From Zoogloeaceae bacterium G21618-S1 (GTDB taxonomy: Bacteria > Pseudomonadota > Gammaproteobacteria > Burkholderiales > Rhodocyclaceae), in assembly GCA_027214125.1 (NCBI GenBank), contig JAPWHF010000006.1, forward strand, positions 251,404-315,403: a DNA stretch of 64,000 bases. The letters are read 5' to 3'. The stretch's first letter is position 1. The number at the start of each line of letters is the position of its first letter. This document shows positions 49,853 through 57,865 of this stretch, in pieces. The position numbers and the translations under genes were made by a program. A model generated the notes under the pieces. It saw only the letters and a list, made by a program, of their open reading frames with translations. It had not been told where the DNA came from and did not search any database.

Positions 49853-50050
49853 ATGCGCAAAGCGCTCGCACGGCAACGCCTGATCGCCTGCACCCTTTTT
49901 GCGGCGCTGGCATTCAATGCGCCGCTCCTGTGGTTGTTCGACGCCGCCGTTGCCGTGTTTGGCGTTCCGCTAGTGTTCCTTTTCATGTTCGGTATCTGGG
50001 CCGCCGTCATTGCGGTGCTTGCCTGGATCGTCGAAAGCGGTTTTCGGTAG
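49853..50050 (+). CDS. small two-helix membrane protein ahead of a symporter-kinase
   Basis: 65 residues with two membrane helices (about 10-30 and 35-58). The ATG at 49853 follows CGAGGTGCGG; an upstream in-frame extension is not family-like. It is 9 bp before the symporter-kinase gene, so the two are co-transcribed. Small proteins of this size often precede solute:sodium symporter genes (DUF485/DUF4212-like subunits), but I cannot match this one with confidence. It may be a partner of the transport domain. Confidence 0.7.
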   Translation: MRKALARQRLIACTLFAALAFNAPLLWLFDAAVAVFGVPLVFLFMFGIWAAVIAVLAWIVESGFR

Positions 50051-50059
50051 GAGCGCGCC

Positions 50060-52798
50060 ATGTTGTCGAGCAGTGTCATCGTTGGCGCCTCATTCGCCTA
50101 TCTGGTGGTACTGTTTGGCGTGGCCCTTTATGGTGATCGTCGCGCCGACGCGGGCCGCTCGCTGATTTCCAACCCTTGGGTCTATGCCTTGTCGCTGGCG
50201 GTGTATTGCACGGCCTGGACCTACTACGGCAGCGTGGGTCGCGCGGCAACTACCGGCCTCGGCTTCTTGCCGGTTTATCTTGGCCCAACGTTGGTCATGG
50301 GCGTTTCTTGGCTGGTTCTGCTGAAGATGGTGCGGATCAGCAAGGCCTATCGGATCACCTCGATCGCCGACTTCATCGCTTCGCGCTACGGCAAAAGCCG
50401 GCTGCTGGCGAGCATGGTCACCCTGGTGGCGGTGATCGGTATCGTTCCCTATATCGCCTTGCAACTCAAAGCCGTGTCCAGCGAGTACGGTTTGCTGACG
50501 GGCGCGCATCCGGGCACCAGCGGCGATTGGTATCGCGACACGGCGCTCTACATGGCGCTGGTGCTGGCGGCGTTTACGATGATTTTCGGCACCCGCCACC
50601 TTGATGCGACCGAGCGCCATGAAGGCATGGTGGCGGCCATTGCTTTCGAGTCCATCGTCAAGCTGGTGGCCTTTCTGGCAGTCGGCGTCGTGGTGACCTA
50701 TTTCATCTTCGATGGTTGGGAGGATCTTTTTGTGCGCGCGGCCATCGCACCAGATCTTGCCCCGTTGCTGAGTCTGGATACCGCTGGCAGCAAGGCGGAC
50801 TGGTTCGCGCTTACCGTGTTGTCGGCGCTTGCGTTCTTGATGTTGCCGCGGCAGTTTCAGATTGCTGTGGTCGAGAATGTCGACGAGCGTCATCTCAAGC
50901 GTGCCACCTGGCTGTTTCCGTTGTATCTGTTGCTGATCAACATTTTTGTGCTGCCGATCGCCTTGGGCGGCATGTTGCGCTTCCCGTCGGATGTCATCGA
51001 CCCCGATTCGTTTGTGCTTACCCTGCCGCTCGCCGAGGGCTACTTCACGCTCACGTTGCTCGCCTTCATTGGCGGTCTGTCGGCCGCAACCAGCATGGTG
51101 ATTGTCGAGACCATCGCGCTGTCGACCATGGTGTGCAACGATCTGGTGATGCCCCTGTTGCTGTCGAGCACACGTTTTCGGCGTTGGGCGCCGCATGACC
51201 TCACCGGGCTGCTGCTGTTCATCCGGCGTGGTGCGATTGTGGTCATTCTGCTGCTGGGCTACCTCTATTTTCGACTCGCCGGGCAAGCGTATGCGTTGGT
51301 GTCGATCGGTTTGATCAGTTTTGCGGCGGTGGTGCAGTTCGCTCCTGCCTTGCTCGGCGGCATGTACTGGCGGGGCGCGACGCGAAACGGTGCCGTCGCC
51401 GGTCTGGCGGCGGGATTCGGTGTGTGGCTGTACACCTTGCTGCTGCCCTCGTTTGCCAAGTCGGGCTGGTTGCCGATGGCCTTTGTCGAATCAGGCATGT
51501 TCGGCATCGAACTGCTGATGCCGGAGCGGCTCTTTGGTTTTGGTGATGTCAATGCGACGACGCACGCCTTGTTCTGGAGCATGTTTGCCAACATCGGCGC
51601 CTTTGTGGCGGTCTCGCTGTGGCGGCCACCCACCGCGGTGGAGGCCGGGCAGGCCAGTGTGTTTGTCGACATTCTCAAGCGCGAGCCGCGCGGGGCGGCG
51701 CGCTTCTGGCGCGGACAGGCAAAAATTGACGATCTCCTGGCTTTGCTTGCGCGCTTCCTCGGCGCGGAGCGTGTGCGGGTGAATTTCTCGGCCTATGCGC
51801 ACAGTCAGGGCGTTGAGCATATTGAAGACCTGCAGGCGGACGGCGATCTGGTGCACTTTGCCGAAACACTCCTGGCTGGTGCGATTGGCAGTGTGTCGGC
51901 GCGGGTGATGATCGCCTCGGTGGTGCAAGAGGAGACGCTCGGCATCGAGGAGGTGATGAACATCCTCGATGAGGCCTCGCAGGTGCGAGCCTATTCACGC
52001 GAGCTGGAAGAGAAGTCGCAGGCTTTGCAGGCAGCGACCGAAGACTTGCGCGCCGCCAATGAGCGCTTGCAGGAGCTTGATCGGGTGAAAGACGACTTCA
52101 TGTCCTCGGTCACGCATGAGCTGCGCACGCCGCTGACCTCGATTCGCGCCTTCTCGGAAATGCTGCTGGACGATCCGAAGATCGATCTGGCTGAACGAAA
52201 GCGCTTTCTGGGCATCATTGTTGAAGAAACCGAGCGCTTGACCCGCTTGGTGAATCAGGTGCTGGATCTGGCCAAGATCGAGTCCGGCCATGCACAGTGG
52301 CACGACACGGATGTGGATCTGATCGACCTGATCGAGCATGTGGCGACCACGGCGGGGCAACTGGTCCGGAACCGCCAGGCAGAACTGGCACTGGCGTTGC
52401 CGCCTGCGGTGACCGTGTTGCGGGTGGATCGCGATCGACTGATCCAGGTGCTGACCAACTTGATCGGCAATGCAGCGCGTTTCGTGCCCGAGCACAAGGG
52501 CGTGGTTCGGGTCGTGTTGAGTGAGAGTGAGACGGGTGTGCGTGTCGATGTGTGCGACAACGGCCCGGGTATTCCGCAAGATGCTCAGCGCGAGATTTTC
52601 GAGAAGTTTCGTCAAGTCAGCGGAAGCGGAGGCAAGCCCACCGGCACGGGGCTGGGCTTGCCGATCAGCCGGGAGATCATCGAACACTTTGGTGGTGCCT
52701 TGTGGGTCACAAGCGAGCCCGGTCACGGGGCGGTGTTCTCGTTCGAGTTGCCCCGGAAACTGGCGGTATCAGCCGGCGAAAAGGGTGAGCCGACCTGA
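50060..52798 (+). CDS. symporter-histidine kinase fusion (CrbS/CbrA type)
   Basis: 912 residues. The N-terminal roughly 500 are a solute:sodium symporter domain of twelve to thirteen helices (YTYYGSVGRAATTGLGF-like opening, IGGLSAATSMVIVETIALSTM). A short linker domain (STAC-like region, about 545-640) and coiled coil follow, then HisKA with His686 in VTHELRTPLTSIRAFSEM and a complete HATPase_c (NLIGNAARF, DNGPGIP, GTGLGLPI). CrbS and CbrA use this layout to sense acetate, histidine or other nutrients and control acs. There is no PAS domain that I can see. It is followed by a receiver-only regulator 55 bp downstream. Confidence 0.9.
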   Translation: MLSSSVIVGASFAYLVVLFGVALYGDRRADAGRSLISNPWVYALSLAVYCTAWTYYGSVGRAATTGLGFLPVYLGPTLVMGVSWLVLLKMVRISKAYRITSIADFIASRYGKSRLLASMVTLVAVIGIVPYIALQLKAVSSEYGLLTGAHPGTSGDWYRDTALYMALVLAAFTMIFGTRHLDATERHEGMVAAIAFESIVKLVAFLAVGVVVTYFIFDGWEDLFVRAAIAPDLAPLLSLDTAGSKADWFALTVLSALAFLMLPRQFQIAVVENVDERHLKRATWLFPLYLLLINIFVLPIALGGMLRFPSDVIDPDSFVLTLPLAEGYFTLTLLAFIGGLSAATSMVIVETIALSTMVCNDLVMPLLLSSTRFRRWAPHDLTGLLLFIRRGAIVVILLLGYLYFRLAGQAYALVSIGLISFAAVVQFAPALLGGMYWRGATRNGAVAGLAAGFGVWLYTLLLPSFAKSGWLPMAFVESGMFGIELLMPERLFGFGDVNATTHALFWSMFANIGAFVAVSLWRPPTAVEAGQASVFVDILKREPRGAARFWRGQAKIDDLLALLARFLGAERVRVNFSAYAHSQGVEHIEDLQADGDLVHFAETLLAGAIGSVSARVMIASVVQEETLGIEEVMNILDEASQVRAYSRELEEKSQALQAATEDLRAANERLQELDRVKDDFMSSVTHELRTPLTSIRAFSEMLLDDPKIDLAERKRFLGIIVEETERLTRLVNQVLDLAKIESGHAQWHDTDVDLIDLIEHVATTAGQLVRNRQAELALALPPAVTVLRVDRDRLIQVLTNLIGNAARFVPEHKGVVRVVLSESETGVRVDVCDNGPGIPQDAQREIFEKFRQVSGSGGKPTGTGLGLPISREIIEHFGGALWVTSEPGHGAVFSFELPRKLAVSAGEKGEPT

Positions 52799-52853
52799 TG
52801 CGTTGAGCTCAGGGCAATGACTTAAAATGTGATGTGAGGGGGAGGGAACGTAC

Positions 52854-53234
52854 ATGACACAATCAAAAAAAATACTGATCGCCGACGACGAGCCGAATAT
52901 CGTCATCTCCTTGGAATTCCTGATGAAGCGCGAGGGCTTTGACGTCTCGATCGCGGGCGACGGGGAAGAGGCGATTGCCAAGATCCGCAGCGATTCACCG
53001 GACCTCGTGCTGCTAGACGTGATGATGCCGAAGAAGAGCGGTTTCGACGTTTGCCAGGAGGTCAAGGGCGATCCGGCCTTGTCCGCGACGCGCATTCTCA
53101 TGCTGACGGCCAAAGGCCGGGACTCCGAAATGGCCAAGGGGCTGGCGCTGGGTGCCGATGCCTACATGACCAAACCGTTCTCCACCAAGGAATTGGTCGA
53201 TCGGGTGCATGAATTGCTCGGGTTGAATGCATGA
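52854..53234 (+). CDS. receiver-only response regulator of the symporter-kinase operon
   Basis: 126 residues, a complete CheY-like receiver: Asp11/Asp12, phosphoacceptor Asp55 in VLLDVMMP, Thr85 in LMLTAKG and Lys107 in YMTKPFS. It has no DNA-binding domain, unlike CrbR or CbrB, the usual partners of this kinase type. Its stop overlaps the next start (ATGA), so it is translationally coupled to the pseudokinase-exonuclease. GGAGGG upstream sets the start. Confidence 0.92.
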   Translation: MTQSKKILIADDEPNIVISLEFLMKREGFDVSIAGDGEEAIAKIRSDSPDLVLLDVMMPKKSGFDVCQEVKGDPALSATRILMLTAKGRDSEMAKGLALGADAYMTKPFSTKELVDRVHELLGLNA

Positions 53235-55399
53235 GCCCAAGAAATCGACTTCTCGTCAGCGTTGCGTTGGTTTGTGCCTGGTTGCTGATCGTTGTCGGCG
53301 TCTGCGGCTGGGTGGTGTGGGCTGACCTCTCACCCGATGAGCGCGAGGCCTTGGTGCCCATCATTTCGCCGCGGGGGGCCTTGCTGGGCGCGATGCTGGT
53401 GATGGCGATGGCCGTCAGCGCGATCGTGCTGCGCGATCTGCATCGCCGCTATGTGGCGGTGCCAGCCCGCCTGGCGGAAGACGGACGGACGCTGCTCAAG
53501 GCCGAGCCCACGCGTCGCCTGACCGCCGACGGTAATGCCGAGACCTGTGCGTTTGTCGACATCATCAATGCGCTGGCCGATCAGCGCCAGAGTCTGCAGG
53601 ACGATGTGGAAATCCGTGTTGCCGACGCGCGGCGCTCGGTCGAGGAAGAAAAGAACCGCCTCGGTGCGCTGATGTCGGAGCTCACGCAAAGCGTGGTGGT
53701 GTGTAACCTCGATGGGCGCATCCTGCTCTACAACAACCGCGCACGGCTGCAGTTCCGCGCCATGTCCGACGCGCCGGGGGCGGCCGGTGGTGGCGAGCTG
53801 ATTGGCCTGGGACGTTCGATCTACGCGGTCATGGATCGCCACCTGATCGCGCATGCACTTGAAAACATCCAGCACCGCCTGCGCAAGAGCGCAGCGCAGC
53901 CGGTCACCAACTTTGTGACCACCACGCGCGCCGGTCAGTTGCTGCGCGTTCAGATGGCGCCGGTGCTCGGCGTGGCGCCGGAAGATGGTGCCGATCGTCC
54001 GGTATCCGGTTTCATCCTGATGCTCGACAACATCACCCGCACCATTGAAAACGAAGCGCGCCGGGATGAAATTCTGCACACCCTGACCGAAGGCAACCGC
54101 GCCTCCTTGGCCAATGTGCGGGCGGCGGCCGAGATGCTCGATTTTCCTGATCTGGACGATGAGTTGCGCACCCGCTTCCGCGGCGTGATCCGCGACGAAG
54201 TCAAAGCCATGAGCGATCGACTCGATCACAGTGCGTCGGCGTTTGCCGATTCTCTCAAGGCGCGCTGGCAGCTCGAAGACATGCTGGGCGCCGACCTGGT
54301 GGCCGCGGCCCAGCGCCGTATCGAGAGTCGGTTGTCACTGCGCACCAAGGTCGAAGAGGTCGATGAGGCGCTATGGGTGAAGGTCGACAGCTTCTCGCTG
54401 CTGCAAGCCGTCACCTATCTGGCGAGCCGATTGTCGGACGAGTTCGAAATCCGGGAGCTGCGCTTCCGTCTGGTGTCGGCCGGGCGACTGGTGCACTTGG
54501 ATCTGATCTGGTCCGGTCAGGCGATGAGCACCGAAACCGTCATGAACTGGGAGCTCGAGCCGATGCGTTTTGCCGGTGAAAACAGCCCGCTGACGGTGCG
54601 TGATGTGATCGAGCGACACGACGGCGAGATGTGGATGGAGCGCGAGAAGGTCAAGCACCGGGCGTTCTTCCGCCTGGTGCTTCCGTCTGCCACACCGCAG
54701 GAAGAGGTGACCTCGGATGTGTATCTGAAGGGCGACAGTCGGCCTGAGTACTACGACTTCGATCTGTTCAGCTGGTCCGAACGCAATCATGAGCACGACG
54801 ACCAGCTGTTGTCCGAGCTGACTTATACGGTGTTCGATACCGAAACGACGGGGCTGAATCCCTCGCAAGGTGACGAGATTATCCAGATCGGCGCGACGCG
54901 CATTCTGAACGGCAAGTTGCTGCAAGGTGACGGCTTCGAGCAATTGGTCGATCCCAAGCGCAGCCTGCCACCCGAGTCAACCAAGATTCACGGCATCTCG
55001 CCCGAAATGCTGGTCGGCCAACCCGATATCACCAAGGTGCTGCCCGCATTGCACGCCTTTGCGGCGGATACCGTGCTGGTGGCGCACAACGCGGCCTTCG
55101 ACATGCGCTTTCTGCAGTTGAAGGAGGAGGCGACGGGGATGAAGTTTGATCATCCGGTGCTCGATACCTTGTTGTTGTCGGCCATCATTCATCCCAATCA
55201 GGATAGCCACCGGCTCGAAGCCATCGCTGAGCGTTTCGGGGTGACCGTGATCGGACGGCATACCGCGATGGGCGACGCCATCGTCACGGCCGAGGTCTTT
55301 CTAAAAATGATCCCGCTGCTGGCGGAGAAAGGCGTGCACACGCTCGGCGAGGCTCGCGAGGCCGCACAAAAAACCTACTACGCGCGCTTGAAGTACTGA
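53231..55399 (+). CDS. membrane-anchored degenerate kinase fused to a DEDDh 3'-5' exonuclease
   Basis: 722 residues. Two N-terminal helices (about 7-29 and 47-67), a HAMP-like/coiled region, a PAS-like segment (about 150-260) and a kinase-like region follow. At the phosphoacceptor site the expected His is Glu287 (TEGNRASLANVRAAAEML aligns with the S-H-E-L-R-T-P-L pattern), and the ATP-binding N-box lacks Asn, so it should not be an active kinase. The C-terminal roughly 190 residues are a DnaQ-like exonuclease with complete catalytic residues Asp536, Glu538, Asp624, His677 and Asp682. It overlaps the receiver gene by four bases. Genome annotations often call such proteins DNA polymerase III epsilon subunit, which ignores the sensor part. 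Confidence 0.88.
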   Translation: MSPRNRLLVSVALVCAWLLIVVGVCGWVVWADLSPDEREALVPIISPRGALLGAMLVMAMAVSAIVLRDLHRRYVAVPARLAEDGRTLLKAEPTRRLTADGNAETCAFVDIINALADQRQSLQDDVEIRVADARRSVEEEKNRLGALMSELTQSVVVCNLDGRILLYNNRARLQFRAMSDAPGAAGGGELIGLGRSIYAVMDRHLIAHALENIQHRLRKSAAQPVTNFVTTTRAGQLLRVQMAPVLGVAPEDGADRPVSGFILMLDNITRTIENEARRDEILHTLTEGNRASLANVRAAAEMLDFPDLDDELRTRFRGVIRDEVKAMSDRLDHSASAFADSLKARWQLEDMLGADLVAAAQRRIESRLSLRTKVEEVDEALWVKVDSFSLLQAVTYLASRLSDEFEIRELRFRLVSAGRLVHLDLIWSGQAMSTETVMNWELEPMRFAGENSPLTVRDVIERHDGEMWMEREKVKHRAFFRLVLPSATPQEEVTSDVYLKGDSRPEYYDFDLFSWSERNHEHDDQLLSELTYTVFDTETTGLNPSQGDEIIQIGATRILNGKLLQGDGFEQLVDPKRSLPPESTKIHGISPEMLVGQPDITKVLPALHAFAADTVLVAHNAAFDMRFLQLKEEATGMKFDHPVLDTLLLSAIIHPNQDSHRLEAIAERFGVTVIGRHTAMGDAIVTAEVFLKMIPLLAEKGVHTLGEAREAAQKTYYARLKY

Positions 55400-55545
55400 G
55401 GCGTTGCGAACGGCTCAGCGACTTGGCCACGAGCGCGCGGTAGCCGCGCGCCAAACCCCAGGCGTTTGGCGTGTTCGCGCAGGCTATACTTGCGCGAACA
55501 GGCGGGCGCTCAGTGCGCTTCGGCAACAGGGGAGCGGCGGCACGC

Positions 55546-57582
55546 GTGGCGGATTCCGGATTTTCTCAGCAACTGCGTCGGTACTACGGCTGGTATACCG
55601 GCTCGTTCGCCGTTTTTGTCCTGTTGCTGGCGGTGGGCGAGCAACTTGGGCTGTCTCAGCGCATTATCGGCCACCTGTTTCTCTTCGCGACCATCGCCAT
55701 CTACGCCACGATCGGTGTCATGAGCCGCACCGCCGACGTGGCCGAGTATTACGTCGCGGGACGGCGTGTGCCGGCAGTGTTCAACGGTATGGCGACGGCG
55801 GCCGACTGGATGAGCGCCGCGTCGTTCATCGGTCTGGCCGGCACGCTCTATTTCTCGGGTTTCCAGGGCCTCGCCTTTGTTACCGGCTGGACGGGCGGCT
55901 ATGTGCTGGTCGCCCTGCTGCTGGCGCCGTATCTGCGCAAGTTTGGTCAATACACCATTCCAGATTTTCTCGGTGCCCGCTATGAGGGCAACACCGCGCG
56001 TCTGGTGGGTCTGGCCGCCACCATTCTCGCCAGCTTTGTGTATGTGGTTGCGCAGATCTACGGCGTCGGCCTGATCGCCAGCCGGTTTCTCAGCGTCGAG
56101 TTCGAGATTGGCCTGTTTGTCGGGCTGGCGGGCATTCTGGTGTGTTCCTTCCTCGGTGGAATGCGGGCGGTGACCTGGACGCAGGTGGCTCAGTACGTGA
56201 TTCTCATCATCGCTTACCTGGCGCCTGTGGTGCTGCTGTCCTGGAAGGTGACCGGGGTGCCGGTGCCGCAGATTGCCTACGGCACGGTGCTGAAAAAAAT
56301 CAGCGAAAAAGAACAAAAGCTGCTGACTGATCCGGTCGAGATCGATGTACGCAACCAGTATCGCTTCCGGGCGCAAGCTTTCGAGCAAAAGATCGCTGAT
56401 CTGCCCAGCTCGATGGAAGCCGAACGGCTGGCCTTGGGTGAGCGGGTGAAGCAATTGCGCAACGAGAACGCCTCGGCGCGCGAAGTGGCCATGGCCGAAC
56501 GCGACATGCGCGACCTCCCCAGAACCGAGGCCGAAGCGCGTGTTCGGTGGGATTCGGAGCGCGCAGCCGCCCTTGAGCGATCTCGCGCGCCACCGCGCCA
56601 CGCCGAGGCGTTTCCCGGCGATACGCCTGAAGAGGTTAACGCCTCGCGTCGAAATTTTCTCGCACTCATGTTCGTGCTCATGGTGGGCACCGCCGCCCTG
56701 CCGCATGTGCTGATGCGTTACTACACCACCCCCGGCGTCTCCGAAGCGCGTCGATCGGTGATGTGGTCGCTGTTCTTCATTTCGCTGCTCTACATCACCG
56801 CGCCGGCCTACGCCGTGTTTGCCAAGTGGGAGGTGTACAACAACCTGGTCGGCAGCAGCATCGCCTTTCTGCCCGACTGGGTCGCCTCCTGGGGCAAGAT
56901 CGGGCTGGTCAGCGTTGAGGACCTCAATGGCGATGGATTGCTCCAACTCGCCGAACTCACGCTCAACACCGACGTGATCGTGCTCGCCACGCCCGAGATC
57001 GCCGGCTTGCCCTATGTGGTCTCCGGCCTTGTCGCCGCAGGGGGGTTGGCGGCCGCGTTGTCGACGGCAGACGGTTTGCTCCTCACCATTTCGAACGCGC
57101 TGTCACACGACCTGTACTTCAAGGTCATCAACCCGCGCGCCTCCACCCAGCGCCGGCTTGTCATCTCCAAGTCGCAGTTATTGTTGGTCGCCGCAATCGC
57201 GGCCTGGGTCGCTTCGATGCGCCCCGACAACATCTTGTTCATGGTGGGGCTGGCGTTCTCCATTGCCGCGGCGTCGTTTTTCCCGGCGCTTGTGCTCGGT
57301 ATCTTCTGGAAACGGGCAAATAAATGGGGTGCCGTGTGCGGTATGGGCGCGGGGTTGGCCATCACGCTCTATTACGTTTCGTTAACCCATCCTTTCTTTC
57401 ACGGATCGATGGCGCGTGCGTGGTTCGATATTGACCCGATCTCCGCAGGCGTCTTTGGTGTCCCGCTTGGTTTTATCGTCACCATCGTCGTCAGCGTGCT
57501 GACGCCGCCGCCTTCGGTCGAGGTTCAGGCTTTGGTTGATTTTGTTCGCTATCCCAGCGTCACCGAGACGCCGGATCGGTAA
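55546..57582 (+). CDS. VC_2705-type sodium:solute symporter with an EF-hand-like loop
   Basis: About 678 residues, solute:sodium symporter family. The N-terminal LRRYYGWYTGSFAVF and TADVAEYYVAGRRVPAVFNGMATAADWMS are typical of VC_2705/ActP-like carriers of acetate or similar acids. A charged coiled-coil insertion (about residues 247-365) splits the helices. An extramembrane loop holds a canonical EF-hand calcium site, Asp459 to Glu470 (DLNGDGLLQLAE). The frame is open to a GTG at 55471; I prefer the GTG at 55546 because the family N-terminus starts just after it. It lies downstream of the kinase operon and may be controlled by it. Confidence 0.87.
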   Translation: MADSGFSQQLRRYYGWYTGSFAVFVLLLAVGEQLGLSQRIIGHLFLFATIAIYATIGVMSRTADVAEYYVAGRRVPAVFNGMATAADWMSAASFIGLAGTLYFSGFQGLAFVTGWTGGYVLVALLLAPYLRKFGQYTIPDFLGARYEGNTARLVGLAATILASFVYVVAQIYGVGLIASRFLSVEFEIGLFVGLAGILVCSFLGGMRAVTWTQVAQYVILIIAYLAPVVLLSWKVTGVPVPQIAYGTVLKKISEKEQKLLTDPVEIDVRNQYRFRAQAFEQKIADLPSSMEAERLALGERVKQLRNENASAREVAMAERDMRDLPRTEAEARVRWDSERAAALERSRAPPRHAEAFPGDTPEEVNASRRNFLALMFVLMVGTAALPHVLMRYYTTPGVSEARRSVMWSLFFISLLYITAPAYAVFAKWEVYNNLVGSSIAFLPDWVASWGKIGLVSVEDLNGDGLLQLAELTLNTDVIVLATPEIAGLPYVVSGLVAAGGLAAALSTADGLLLTISNALSHDLYFKVINPRASTQRRLVISKSQLLLVAAIAAWVASMRPDNILFMVGLAFSIAAASFFPALVLGIFWKRANKWGAVCGMGAGLAITLYYVSLTHPFFHGSMARAWFDIDPISAGVFGVPLGFIVTIVVSVLTPPPSVEVQALVDFVRYPSVTETPDR

Positions 57583-57658
57583 ACAGGGACCTGTCGAAAT
57601 TGTCGCCCGACAGGGGTTTCATCGTGTCAGGATTCTGATAAACTTCCGCCTCTTCCAC

Positions 57659-57749
57659 GGAGAGGTGGATGAGTGGTTTAAGTCGCACGCCTGGAAAGCG
57701 TGTTTGGGATAATATCCCAACGCGGGTTCGAATCCCGCCCTCTCCGCCA
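57659..57749 (+). tRNA. tRNA-Ser (anticodon GGA)
   Basis: 91 nt with acceptor GGAGAGG/CCTCTCC and encoded CCA. The anticodon arm CACGC-CTGGAAA-GCGTG gives anticodon GGA (codons UCC/UCU). It has a long variable arm (TTTGGGATAATATCCCAA) and T-loop GGTTCGAATCC. Its last 29 bases are identical to those of tRNA-Ser(CGA) at 36312. Confidence 0.95.
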
Positions 57750-57762
57750 GTACATCTAAGTT

Positions 57763-57785
57763 AAGTCGCTGATTTTTAGCGGCTT
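57763..57785 (+). terminator. terminator after tRNA-Ser(GGA)
   Basis: AAGTCGCT and AGCGGCTT pair (one G-T) around GATTTTT, followed by TTCTTTT. Confidence 0.7.
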
Positions 57786-57865
57786 TTCTTTTGCCTGTTG
57801 CGAAGCACCTATCGGTCTGCTGTTATGCTACCGCCTAGGTTGCGTCGCGTGGCCGCAGAGCGTTA

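Noticed and set aside
53231..55399. Replicative DNA polymerase III epsilon subunit (dnaQ)
   Set aside because: The exonuclease domain is only the last quarter of a membrane sensor-like protein in a signalling operon. A housekeeping dnaQ is normally a soluble protein of about 240 residues.
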